Assembly: GCA_907163345.1 (NCBI GenBank) | Contig: CAJQUN010000021.1 | Location: forward strand, 5,704,001-5,768,000 | DNA length: 64,000 nt | Origin: Haberlea rhodopensis | Taxonomy: Eukaryota; Streptophyta; Magnoliopsida; Lamiales; Gesneriaceae | Direction: 5' to 3' | Shown: positions 44,305 to 55,416 of the stretch, one piece after another | Position numbering within the stretch: position 1 is the stretch's first letter | Layout of the letters: each line of letters starts with the position of its first letter | Made by a program: the position numbers and the translations under genes | Notes under the pieces: model-generated | Databases searched by the model: none | Seen by the model: the letters and a program-made list of their open reading frames with translations, nothing else | What the model was told of the DNA's origin: nothing

Positions 44305-44660
44305 GGCTCATGATAGTATGTAAGATTCGTGAGGTTGGGGTAGTTATAAATTTCAAAAAGATTGGATGACCTTGGAAAGTTCCTATAATACCATTATTAT
44401 CAACCTTAGTGAAAGGATAAAGTTGGGTTATAAAAGGAGAACCAATTATAACTTGATTAGATGTATCTTTGGCTAGTAAAAAGTTAGTTTGAATACATTT
44501 TTTATCAATGCATATAAAAGCTTTTGGAAGTGTGAATTGAATATCCAATTTATTACCTCCTACATGAGACAAACTATGAGTAGTTTTTTGAAAATATCTA
44601 GTAGGGATTAATCCTTCTTATATAACATTCAGATATGCATCACTATCAATTAAAGCATTT
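44297..44660 (-). pseudogene. Pararetrovirus 2 aspartic protease, broken
   Basis: The frame reads ALIDSDAY at the expected active site (about 44650-44620), so Asp is kept but the Gly of D-[ST]-G is replaced. A stop follows. The rest (44572-44297) contains FLLAKDTSNQVIIGSPFI, the second conserved protease block. Likely inactive. Confidence 0.55.
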
Positions 44661-45255
44661 CTTGAGTAAAATGATTATCTATGATAAGAGTAATTTGAAT
44701 ATACCATTTTTGGGACATTAACATTTCTAAATTGAATAAAAAATCAAATTTATTAAATTTTAAATCAAAAGTATCTTTCGTAGGAGATTGGGGAATCGAA
44801 GGAGAAGAAACAAATGAAGAGGATATATGATTATTTTCTAGTCTAGAAATCCTAATATCAAGAATTTGATTATCTTTTCTAAGAAGTTGAATTTCATCTT
44901 TGAGATTATCAATCTCTATTGATAATTCTTGTAAGGACGTATGATGATTAGAAGTCTGTCTATTTTTTAGAAGTTTATAAACTTTATTCATAGAATAAGG
45001 TTCAGTAGAACTAATTATTTTAGTTTGCTGAGAATGATTAGAAGTAGATGTAGTATTTTCCATCTGATCAATAAGTTTTGATCGTAATTCTGGATCATTA
45101 ATCATTTTAAAGAACTCTAGAATATTATCATTAGTCAAGACATTTATATTAAGGTCTTGAAATTGAGAAAGAAGTTTATAAAATTCATCATTTTCATTAT
45201 TATTTTCATTTAGTACAAGGATCACAACAATCTGATACAGACTGTATGGATTCAT
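44650..45255 (-). pseudogene. Pararetrovirus 2 coiled-coil linker region
   Basis: A 201-codon frame with a clear heptad stretch (LQELSIEIDNLKDEIQLLRK, ILDIRISRLENN) between the coat knuckle and the protease. Polar and Ser-rich elsewhere. The role in related polyproteins is not established. Confidence 0.5.
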
Positions 45256-45368
45256 TATCTAATACTTCAATATCTGAAGTTTCTATATTATTAGAGATGA
45301 AGTGTCTAAATCAGAGTCAGAATTTAAAAATAATTTACATATATTGTCTTTGATTTCATCACTGATAT

Positions 45369-46917
45369 CTAAATTATGGATCTGTTTTTAAACTTTGCAT
45401 TCAGAGGCATAATGTCCTTCTCAACCACATTTTTAACATTTAATATATTTTCTTTCCAATTTTCTAGCAATTTTGATGTCTCGTCATATTTTTTCCTATC
45501 TTCTATTTTATCTAATTTTCTTTTAGAATATTTTTGTCTTTTCCTATGAGGAATATTAAAACCATCTTTGTTATGTTTTCTATTAGATGTATGTTTACTA
45601 GTAAAATGCATGTTCATACCAAATTGGTCACAAAAACTTCCTAATTGTTTCCTTTCTAGTAAACTTTGTCTTTTAATTTGTTGATTTAATTTTATTTCAT
45701 TACAAAGAGCTAATCCTTCTTGAATACATATTGCTATTAATATGACATAAGTATAACTGTCATAAGGGATATTAATCTGATCTTTCCTAAGAGATTTTCG
45801 AATTCTTTCAGCAAAAAGGTTAGAAAGACCATCAATAAATTTGGACTTCCAATAAGATCTATTACAATCAGTAAGTTCCATAACTCTACTTAAGAAAATA
45901 TATTTATACCATCTAAAATCAGTAAGAGTTTTACATCTTAGATTTTGTAAAAGAGTACGAATAATATTATCAGCATATATTCCTGTGAAATGTTCTATAA
46001 TATTTACGACTAAAGTATAAACTGCATTTTCTACTTGAATAGTATTCTCTTGTTTTATAGTACTATAAATTTCATCTTTATTTGTTTGGGATAAATAATG
46101 ATCCCACCAACCTTTAAGTTGTCCCGTAAAATCAGCTATAATCGTTTTAGCAACAATTTTATTCGTATTACCATTATTTTTACAAATGGCAGAATACATG
46201 AGAATTCTATGAGCCAAATTACAAATTTGTTTATCAGTAAAACCATCTAAATTACATTCATAAATATTTTTACCAATATAACTATTATTGGCAATAAATT
46301 CTTGTTCCACATGAAGAACATCAATTGGAGAAGGTCTGGAATAACAAAATAACCTTTGATTAGGTTTATCAGCCCATCTAGTATTTATTTTATTGATTTG
46401 CTCATCTATAATTCGTTTAGGGGGGGAATTACAGGCAAAAGCGTATGTAAACTCTTGATCTAGAGTTGTTAAATTAAAAGTTTGAAATTTGTCTTCTAAA
46501 ATTTTTTCTAATTCAACCATAGATTTTAACTTAAAATCTGAAATATCAAGAGGAGGTTGAATGCTAGGAGAAGCCACAGCAATATCATGTAGTGGAGGAT
46601 CATTAATCAAGGGCTGGATTCTATTCATTTGAGAAACAATATTTTCGATACGATTATGGAGTAATGTAATTTGTTCTCCTAGAATAGTAAGATATAAGTT
46701 TGTGATTTTCCAACAAAATATTGATATGTTGACAAGTAACTTGTAATGTATCATTTTCAAATAATTTAGAAAAAGCTAAAAAATTAAAAAAAAATCCATT
46801 CTTCTCTATTTGGAAAGATTGATGTGGAGGATAAAGACTAGTTTGTATATTTCCATTTGAAAGTTTATAAGATCTAAAACTGAAATATAAGGTTCTACAT
46901 AAGTGGTTATAAACCAA
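45369..46917 (-). pseudogene. Pararetrovirus 2 coat-protein region
   Basis: A long frame 46760-45369 (463 codons), with a shifted N-terminal piece at 46917-46654. It carries caulimovirid coat features: RWADKPNQRLFCYSRPSPID, then FTGQLKGWWDHYLS, then a Cys/His region at about 45620 and a basic tail. The zinc-knuckle block continues at 45430-45369 in a damaged form. By analogy it would form the capsid. Confidence 0.65.
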
Positions 46918-47387
46918 GGAACAAATGGTATGACTTTATTATAATCAGAACAAAGTTCATAAAATTCATTTTGAATTTCATTATTTCGACAGTAGAGAAA
47001 TTATCAAAAAACCATGTGCGAATTGAGTCCCCATTTGGATGTATTAAATTCAAGACCAATTTTTCTTCTTGTTTGGGAACCAGGGTTAAAATCTATTTTG
47101 GTTGTATTAATCATAAAGAAAAATCCATTTCAGATTCAGTTATATATGCTTCCTTAGTATTAAAAATACCTTGGACTATATTATCAGAATTTATATAATT
47201 TGTTTACTCCTCCTTCTTGATTTTCTACTTCATTTATGTTATAGGTACCATGGAGTCGAGATGTAGAAGCTCTTGAAGGAGATTTGACTATATAAACAAA
47301 GGGTGATATATGAGAGAATGAAGATTGAGATCTACATCGTATAGATTTGTTATCTAATCGTAATAAAATTTTATTTCTTTCAAATTG

Positions 47388-48010
47388 TTAATTGATCGTA
47401 CCATCAGGGTTTTGTAAAACATCTATAAGATTTGTCTGTACTGGGGTTTGGACAGGAACGTCTTCTTGAATTGTCCAATTTTCTGGAAAAGTTATTTCTT
47501 CCCATTTTATAGATGTTCTTGTGGTGATGTTAGATCTACTAAAATTGATTTCTATCAAGATTGTTTCATTTATAGGTTTATCTATCCTTTTACAGTAAGG
47601 ATTTAAGGTAACCAAGGGTTTATAATATATACGATAATATAAACAAATAAGTTCTGTACCGGGAGCATAATGATAACCATGAGTTTTAACATTTAATGTC
47701 AAATCATCTAATATGTTCATATGATAAAGATAATTGGAGATTAGGATAAACATCAAAATAAACAGGGATATGAGCTAGACTGGACTGTATGATTCCCATT
47801 AAGGACTGTTCCAATTAAGATTTCTACCATCTCTTAGAGCTGCTATAAAACTTTCTGGTAAATATTCTAATGTCAAGGGTTTAAATGCTATTTGAACTAA
47901 TCCTATGTGTAGAAAGCTATATGTCTGACTATATATTTTTCATTCAAAAGTCTTATTTGCTTTCTTCGTTATGTAAAGAAATAGCTTCTTCAGTAGTTTT
48001 TACTACTTGT
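47388..48010 (-). pseudogene. Pararetrovirus 2 movement protein (30K superfamily), broken
   Basis: 47756-47388 contains LDDLTLNVKTHGYHYAPGTE and YYRIYYKPLVTLNP, a conserved caulimovirid movement-protein block. Upstream, 48010-47760 has the earlier part in shifted frames with several stops. It precedes the coat region, the usual order in petuvirus- or florendovirus-type genomes. The segment 46918-47387 links the two and is degenerate. Confidence 0.7.
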
Positions 48011-48055
48011 TTGAGACCTAATTTCTCAAAAGTACCTAATTGATATATTACCTTA

Positions 48056-48350
48056 GGTTTTATTTTATTATAAAATAATAATAATAATAATAGTAATATA
48101 TATATGTATATATATAATAAAATCATAACATATATGTATATATAATATTAATATTAATATATATTATAATCTATACATATATTATAATATATATATATAT
48201 ATATTATAATCATAATATTATATATATATATATTATAATGATAACTATATAATAATAATAAGTCCCCCTAGTTTGTCAATTTTTTTGAAAATGATAATAA
48301 GATATTAATATATATATATAATAATAATAAAATAAAAAAATACAAATATA
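48056..48350. repeat. AT-rich simple-sequence tract
   Basis: Runs of TA, ATA and AAT repeats, closely like 30537-30745 on the other side of pararetrovirus 2. No coding sequence. Confidence 0.75.
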
Positions 48351-50064
48351 ATATATAATAATAAGTTGTATGAAATAAATTGTAATTTTTGACGAGAATT
48401 TCAAATTTTGTAATAGTAAAAAAAGGTGGAATGATATATATGTCTATTTGTTGAAAAATGAGATTAGAATGAGATAAAGATGATGGTATTATTTTTTTTA
48501 TAAATCGAACCAAACATGGGATGAAAAAATTAATCCTAGATAAATATGTTTTTCTGACCCAATATTTGAGATATGTGTTAAATTATTATGGGTTTAGCTC
48601 ATTCGACACAATACCATGGGGTAGCTTAGAAGAATTTTACCAAAGTTAGCCAAAAAGTATAGACACCAATATATATAATCATTACATGTACAATTTACTT
48701 TATCAATGTATCGTCAGAGGAGATAGCAGCATCACACCTTTCCAATTTCACATTTTGATGATAAAAATTTATTTCCCCATTTATATACAGTCGACAGATT
48801 CATGATTTGAATTTTTTTTTTTTTTTAAAAGGAATTTAAACAATTTAAAAATAAATAAATTTGTAATGATATATTCTGATAGAAAGTTCAAAAACCTCGA
48901 AAATAAACAAAAAAACTTATCTTACCTAAAAAAACAAAAAACTAAAACCATATATGCATGCATCTCAAACCCAATTGACTAGTTAAGTTGCTACCACCTA
49001 GGTACTTAGACAAGAATATTCATATCCATTAGTTGATCTATCTATAAAGATAATCATTAGAACAGACCGAACACGTGAATATTCATGTTCAATAGTTGAT
49101 ATGTCCATAAAGACAATCAACATCAACCAAATCCTTTGAACCCATCGAGAAGCAAACAGAGGCCGCATGTATATTATATTTTTTTTTATAAAAAAAACGT
49201 ACATTATTGAACACATTTCGCAAATACTTGAATTAATTATTGAATTCCTTGATTGAGGTGAGATTTTTTTCTCTATATAAAAACACAAACATCTTATTTA
49301 CCCTGGACAACCTTAGATAGACCAAAAAATATTTACTAAATGATCAAGTAACTAAATATTCAAACCCTAATTAATTTCATCAAACACAATTGTTCAATGT
49401 TAAACATACATATATAGATCTGTCGCCAATAAGAGCATCAAAACAAGCTGGAAAACCACATGCGGTGATATATGTAGAGAAAAACCAGTGATCTCCCGTT
49501 GCCTAACGGATAAGAGCTCATACTCACTTCGTGCACACTCCAATTTGAGACGAGCCCCTACCCCACTAAAAAAACAAAATCAGAGAAAGAGGGAAGATTT
49601 TTTTGCTATTCAAACTTAAAACAAATACAACACACATCTACAGCAGTACAATATCAGTAGGTGATCATTGCTTCTGTCTTCATATAAAAAAAAACCTAAT
49701 AAGATCAGCACAACGGACCTAATTCACACCCTTCCACACCCAATTAATCATACGTATTAATTTGCCTTACGAGTTGTTCTGCAAGATCGGTGTAATTAAT
49801 TACCTTTACCGTAGTAAAGTAAAAATAAGACAGACTCCGCCAGCAAAGAAGGAGAAGTTGCTAGCTATCTTGATCTGGCAAACTGATCGGACCGTGATGC
49901 TTGATTCCCCGTTGAAGAGACAGTAAAAGAAGAAGAAAAGCCATTCCGATTTTTGGGAACAAAATCTTGAAAACAAGCACAGAGAGGTAAACCCTTTTTT
50001 CTCAAGAAAGTTGAAACCCACGGATTTTATTCACTTTTCTTCACCTTTTTCTTCTGTATCATGA
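48351..50064. other. Gene-poor intergenic region
   Basis: AT-rich, with no convincing ORF on either strand. A weak tRNA-derived (SINE-like) relic may lie at 49490-49582: an A-box-like CCTAACGGATAAGAGC, then TTTGAGACGAGCCCC and an A-rich tail. I cannot fold it into a sound tRNA. 49800-50050 contains pyrimidine-rich minus-strand sequence that could be a leader of something transcribed leftwards. Confidence 0.35.
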
Positions 50065-50250
50065 TTAATTATTGGTGGCGCAGGCCCCATATTCTGACTC
50101 ATTTTTGTTCTTTTCCTTCTTGGATGGAAATGATGGCGGGATTAGATTTGAGAGAGATGCAGCGCGGGAGTGGGTATGATTATGGAAGTTGTGAAGAGGG
50201 CGAGGTGGTGGTGGAGGAGGAGTTGGTGGCGGGACAGAGGTGAAGAACAT
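50065..50250 (-). CDS. Small Pro-rich ORF, hypothetical
   Basis: 61 codons beginning MFFTSVPPPTPPPPPPRP, then a His/Asn stretch and a Lys-rich end. G+C and codon bias are higher than in the surroundings, which is why it stands out. No signal peptide or domain recognised. It could be a first exon or chance. 50251-50545 shows nothing further. Confidence 0.25.
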   Translation of the reverse strand: MFFTSVPPPTPPPPPPRPLHNFHNHTHSRAASLSNLIPPSFPSKKEKNKNESEYGACATNN

Positions 50251-50545
50251 GATGATTTGCAATGATGAATAATTATGCTTTAGGGTTTGTGGCTTTGAAC
50301 GAGGGAGAGAACTATGTATAATAATTGTCAACAAGCAAAGAGAAGACCTCTTGCAACTTTTTCGTGCATTATTTTTATGAAAAAATCTTTATGATTTTAT
50401 AAACTCGAAAAAATAACTATATTTGGTGTTTTTCTTGTTAGCATTAAACAAAGATTTATATTAAAACAAACAACATTGATAAATTATAGTTGTCAATCAT
50501 AAACAATGGCCAATAAACACCTAGAAAAAAAGAGGTCTAATGATA

Positions 50546-50902
50546 GGGATTATTTATCAAAATAATATAAAAAATAAAAAAAAATTCACAAATACCGTAA
50601 CAAAAAAAAGATTACAAAAATACAGTAACTCGCCACTTGAAGTGGCGGGTTCAACTTCAAAAAAGTTGAACCCGCCACTTGAAGTGGCGGGTTCAATGGA
50701 TATTATTTTTTTTTTTAAATTTTGTTTTTTAATTTTTTTTTTTAATATTTGAATAATTTAAAAATAAAACAATGGATTGTGGTACATCTCTATATGCTGA
50801 CAACATCGAATCACCGTAAGAATATGAGATATAAAATTGCTAGTAACTGTTCAAAAATTTGCATTAAAATTAAAACCAGCATTTAAATTTATTATTTACT
50901 AC

Positions 50903-50936
<34 letters not shown>

Positions 50937-52145
50937 GTATATATATAATCAAACAAGGCATTGACATAGTGATTATCATATCATATATTATCAATATAAG
51001 ATATCTCGAGTTCGAATCCTCTCCACTACCCTAAAAAAGTTTGCTCCTGAAGGATTATTATAACTTGAATGGTCTTTTTAATTATGTTCTGATAAATTAT
51101 CTAAATTTTATAATTTATGACAAATTATTTTTTACTATTTTTCTAAATACGAAGCCAAGCCAAACATCAAACTTGAGAATATTCGAGAAATCGATTTTGT
51201 TAAATTTGAAATAAAAAATTGTTAATCAAATTTAAATTTAAATAAGAAAAATTATAATTTTGATTAGGCATGTTTTTCTACTAGAAAAACATTATGCATG
51301 TTTTTTTACTAGAAAAACATCATATCCAGCCATATATACGTCTCTCAATTATGATAATATAGAAGTAAAACATGCATAATCAAAATTATAATTTTTCTTA
51401 TTTAAATTTAAATTTGATTAACAATTTTTGATTTCAAATTTGACAAAATCGATTTCTCGAATATTCCCAAGTTTGATGTTTGGTTTGGCTTCGTATTTAG
51501 GAAAATAGTAAAAAATAATGTCATAAATTATAACATCTAGATAATTTATCAGAACATAATTAAAAAGTACCATTCAAGTTATAATAATCTTTCAGGAGCA
51601 ATTTATTTTTAATTTTTTTTTAGGGTAGTGGAGAGGACTCGAACTCGAGATGTCTTATATTGAGAATATATGATAATCACTATGTCAATGCCTTGTTTGA
51701 TTATATATATACATTATATATATATATATATATATATATAATGTAGTAAATAATAAATTTAAATGCTGGTTTTAATTTTAATGCAAATTTTTGAACAGTT
51801 ACTAGCAATTTTATATCTCATATTCTTACGGTGATTCGATGTTGTCAGCATATAGAGATGTACCACAATCCATTGTTTTATTTTTAAATTATTCAAATAT
51901 TAAAAAAAAAATTTAAAAAACGAAATTTTAAAAAAAAAAAATCCATTGAACCCGCCACTTGAAGTGGCTGGTTCAACTTTTTTCAAAAAAAAGTTGAACT
52001 TGCCACTTGAAGTGGCGGGTTCAACTTCAAAGAAGTTGAACCCGCCACTTCAAGTGGCGAGTTACTGTTTTTATGTAAACACTTTTTTCGTTACGGTATT
52101 TGTGATTTTTTTTTTATTTTTTGTAATATTTCGATAAATAATCCC
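50546..52145. mobile_element. Foldback DNA element with long terminal inverted repeats
   Basis: The ends are GGGATTATTTATC and its complement. The two arms (about 50546-51275 and 51367-52145) are near-perfect inverted copies around a short centre of about 90 bp. The flanking duplication TAATGATA (50538-50545 and 52146-52153) extends to 9 bp (CTAATGATA) if the last C is counted outside the element, so 8-bp hAT-like and 9-bp Mutator-like readings are both possible. Each arm begins with repeats of the palindrome CGCCACTTGAAGTGGCG (50633-50695; 51953-52065), and includes a TA run and a tRNA-like segment with GAGTTCGAATCC (50950-51055 and its mirror). No transposase is encoded. Its DNA or RNA would form a very long hairpin. 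Confidence 0.85.
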
Positions 52146-52175
52146 TAATGATAGCGAGAGTCAAAACATAAAAAC

Positions 52176-52265
52176 AATAACTTGATCAGGAGAATCCAAA
52201 CATCAAATCGATACACTTATAATAACTTGACCAGGAGAATCCAAACACCAAATCGATACACTTAT
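52176..52265. repeat. 45-bp tandem duplication
   Basis: Two copies beginning AATAACTTGAYCAGGAG, 52176-52220 and 52221-52265, differing at two positions. The rest of 52154-52432 is AT-rich spacer. Confidence 0.85.
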
Positions 52266-52432
52266 AATATTTTTGTTTGAGAAATGTTATTGCATGTTGT
52301 TGTTATCATAGCAATTTTTATTTTAAATTCATAAAAATTATTGTAACAATAACAATAATTAGTCTTAGAATATCATAACACCTTTTATTTTCTTGAACAC
52401 TTACTAAAAAAAGTTAAGAAAAAGTAAGTAGT

Positions 52433-53931
52433 TGATAAGTGTGATTTTTATACTTATTTTACAATGATTTTATAGTGGTTTTTGTAGTGATTCTTGGAAA
52501 ATATTACACGTTTTGGTATATATTTGTATATTTCAAGAATCTAGGTCCAAATGCATAAAAGTGGATGAAATAGGCTTAAAAATGCTGAAAATGACCAAAC
52601 TGAGCAAATATGGAAAAGGAGGGACCAAATCGCAAGATTGCAGATTTTGAGATCCGCGATCGGTCGGCAATTTACGAAGATCGATCGCCACCATCCAGAA
52701 GATATCCGCGATCGATCGGCAACTTACGAAGATCGATCGCCAGATTTCCGCGATCGATCGGAAAATGACGAAGATCGATCGCGGATATGAAAAATTTGGT
52801 TATTTTGTCCAGAATGTTTCCGCGATCGATCGGAAAATGACGAAGATCGATCGCCAAACCCGAAAATTTTGAGATTTTGTTTCCTTCTTGGTTATTTTGT
52901 GTCCAAACTTTACCAAACTCCTTCACCACTATATATATTAGGTCTTTGACGAAAATAGGGGACTTTTATCAGATTTACACCCTAGGAATAGCCTCCATCC
53001 ATCCTCTCATCCTCCATATCACCATCATCCACCTCAATCCATCAACCATCCTAGGATTTTGGAACACCTCCAACAAGGCGATTAAAGTGATGATCGAGAA
53101 GGAAGCAAGAGAAGGAGCGGGGATCTACAACCGGAGTCGACGCTGGGAGTTTTTCTTTGTCTTTAATTCTTAGTTTTGTGGTGTTTTGATTTACTATGTT
53201 GAACTAATTTATTTATTGAGGCTATGCGAATCCTTTGTCATGAACCTATGATTTGATGATTTATTTGATTGAATTCCTTTAATTCTTTGCGTATAATTTA
53301 TTGATCTTCATGCTTTTGAGGGATTGATCACCCTTGAATGATTACTATATTGCGATTGAATTGACCATAGGATATTCCAATACGATAGAGTAAATTATAC
53401 CTTGGGTTTTAGGTTGAGACGGACCAAGTAAAATCTAGCACACGTGTGATAGCAATAGATTTACCAAAATCGAAGGTTAGTAGTTTTCATAGATCTTTAT
53501 TCGATATTAATTGTTCAATAAAGACACTTTGAGTGGTTTACTGCAACATTAATATTAGACTTGTTATAACTGGACGAAAGTATAACGAATGCATTAGGAA
53601 AACTCGTCACCTTAGAAATCTTTGGATATTCAATCGAGAATTGTAGGGGATTGCATTTGTGAGCCAAAGTCTCGATAATCTTCTCTAGTGGATTTTTCTC
53701 GTTTACTTTTGTTGACTTGGTTGGATTAGTAGTTAATTTAATTAATTAGTAGTTTAATTATTAATTCAATTTCGTAGGTTAAATATAGTTAAAAACATCT
53801 TATTTGATACTTACAGTTAGTCCATATGGGTTCGACAACCTGTTCTTCATTTACTATACTAAAACTTGACACCGTGCACTTGCGGTCTAAATCGCTACAC
53901 TAGAATTAATTGTTTAAAAAAATAGCAATCA
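52433..53931 (+). mobile_element. Solo LTR, same family as 34036-35274
   Basis: 1499 bp, starting TGATAAGTGTG and ending AGCAATCA, with the 5-bp duplication GTAGT at 52428-52432 and 53932-53936. The 3' part (GGGTTCGACAA..ACACCGTGCACTTGCGGTCT) matches the copy in the copia leader. It is longer because of a GATCGATC hairpin array. No internal coding region. 53937-54228 beyond it holds nothing recognisable. Confidence 0.88.
52654..52855. repeat. Array of GATCGATC hairpin units within the solo LTR
   Basis: Four units of the form CCGCGATCGATCGG, about 10 nt, then ACGAAGATCGATCGCC. Each unit can fold as a stem because both halves contain the self-complementary CGATCGATCG. A minus-strand frame across it reads a repeated AIDLRHFPIDRG pattern, a by-product of the array. 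Confidence 0.85.
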
Positions 53932-54228
53932 GTAGTTGGTGTAAAAGATTAAAACATACGTGAACCTTTTTGTTTAGTTTAAAAGTCTAAGACTATTATT
54001 ATTAATCCCTATATTCTATGAGATTATCTTAAAAATTATTTTCAATGCACGGCCTATTGAAAAATCATTAAATTACTACACGTATTACGTATAAACTATC
54101 ATATTCTATTGGACTACATGAATTTTGTGTAATATAATCATACATTTATCAACATTCCAATATGTTAAGGAGGTTATTATTTAAATTGAGCAAAATATTA
54201 CATATCAAATTAGGGACAATATAGAATC

Positions 54229-55416
54229 TGTTATAAAATAATAGTATTGTATTATATAGAGAACAATTTAGAGAGAGGAATTTAGAGAGTTTTTCATATA
54301 TTTTTCATTTCACTTTAAGCTTCTATTTATAGACTTAAGATTATGAGTTACATGAGGTGGAATACGGAAGGTAAATGGACATCCAATACACGTTTCATAA
54401 CAACTATGAATATTTACTAATCTTATGTTTCACAAATGCATTAATACATGCATTAATTGTTATGAAACATATTTCATAACACTCCCCCTTGGATGTCCAT
54501 GCACTGCCACGTTAAAAGCCTTACCAGGAAAAACTCATTGGGAAAAAAATATATGGTTAAGGAAAAAGAGTACATTGTGAAATAGTTCCACTTCTTGAAC
54601 TCATCATTTGACATCTTTCAGTCGTCGAATCTTGTGAACCAACTTTTCAAATGTTGAAGTCGGTAGAGACTTTGTGAATAAATCTGCCAGATTGTCATTT
54701 GAACGAATTTGTTGAACGTTGATCTCACCATTCTTTTGAAGATCACGAGTAAAAAAAAAATTTGGTGAAATGTGTTTCGTTCTACCGCCTTTGATGTATC
54801 ATTCCTTCAATTGAGCGATGCATGCATCATTATCTTCGAACAAAGCTGTAGAAACATTTTTGTCTAAATGCAAACCATGTGTTCCTTGAATATGATGGAT
54901 TACAGATCTTAACCAAACACATTCCCGACTTGTTTCATGGATCGCCAATAATCCAGCATGATTAGAAGAGGTGGCAGTTATGGTTTGTTTCATAGAACGT
55001 CAAGAAATAGTTGTATCATCACATATGAACACATAACCTGTTTGTGACCGAGCATTGTGAGGGTTAGATAAGTATCCAGCATCCGCATAGCCTATGAGAT
55101 CAGATTTGAGTGCCTTAAGATAATAAAAGGCCCACATCCATCGTTCCTTGAAGATAGCAAAATATATGTTTAACATCATTCCAATGTCTTCGTGTAGGTG
55201 AAGAACTATATCTTGCTAGCAGATTCACAGCAAATGATATATCAGGGCATGTGTGACTAGCAAGATACATTAATGCTCCAATAGCACTAAGATATGGTAC
55301 TTCTGGGCCAAGTAGTTCTTCATTATTTTCATGAGGTCGAAAAGGATCTTTGTGCACATCAAGTGATCATACAACCATAGGTATGCTCAGTGGATGTGCT
55401 TTATATATATAGAATC
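54229..55416 (-). mobile_element. 3' fragment of a Ty1/copia element
   Basis: On the minus strand: RT end and RNase H (55357-54600), a polypurine tract AAGGGGGAG (54482-54490), then an LTR (54481-54229) starting TGTTATGAAAT and ending TTATAACA. The frames are broken by stops and frameshifts. The 5' side is cut at 55416 by the SIRE-B insertion, so the rest of this element should lie beyond SIRE-B, outside the window. Confidence 0.8.
54598..55360 (-). pseudogene. pol: Copia pol remnant: RT end and RNase H
   Basis: 55357-55115 reads DPFRPHENNEELLGPEVPYL and IGALMYLASHTCPDISFAVN, the conserved end of plant copia RT. 54993-54799 reads TSRECVWLRSVI and FEDNDACIAQLK, part of RNase H. Downstream, a final segment encoding LPTSTFEKLVHKI is visible at about 54665-54625. 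Stops and frame changes separate these pieces. The type resembles the Ale/Retrofit lineage. Confidence 0.75.

Larger units (their letters stand above)
41971..48055 (-). mobile_element. Endogenous pararetrovirus 2 (florendovirus/petuvirus-like), proximal part
   Basis: Minus-strand order: movement protein (about 48010-47388), coat protein with zinc knuckle (46917-45369), coiled-coil linker (45255-44650), protease (about 44640-44297), RT (44304-43520), RNase H (43519-42806) and the start of a C-terminal domain (42494-41977) that resumes beyond the copia insertion at 32004. MP-CP-PR-RT-RH with a C-terminal extension fits florendovirus- or petuvirus-type genomes. There is no integrase and no LTR. 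Frameshifts and stops occur throughout, although several frames exceed 200 codons. AT-rich arrays flank the whole locus. Confidence 0.8.

Noticed and set aside
48998..49288. 96-codon minus-strand ORF with repeated STIEHEYSR/STNGYEYS-like words
   Set aside because: The wording arises from a short diverged DNA repeat in AT-rich spacer; no domain.
49490..49582. Possible tRNA gene
   Set aside because: A-box-like and weak B-box-like strings are present but no full cloverleaf could be paired; at best a SINE relic.
50633..52065. Short repeats CGCCACTTGAAGTGGCG considered as a CRISPR-like array
   Set aside because: They are palindromic repeats at the edges of a foldback transposon in plant nuclear DNA, without regular spacers or cas genes.
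52672..52929. 85-codon ORF with AIDLRHFPIDRG repeats
   Set aside because: By-product of the GATCGATC hairpin array, not a protein repeat under selection.
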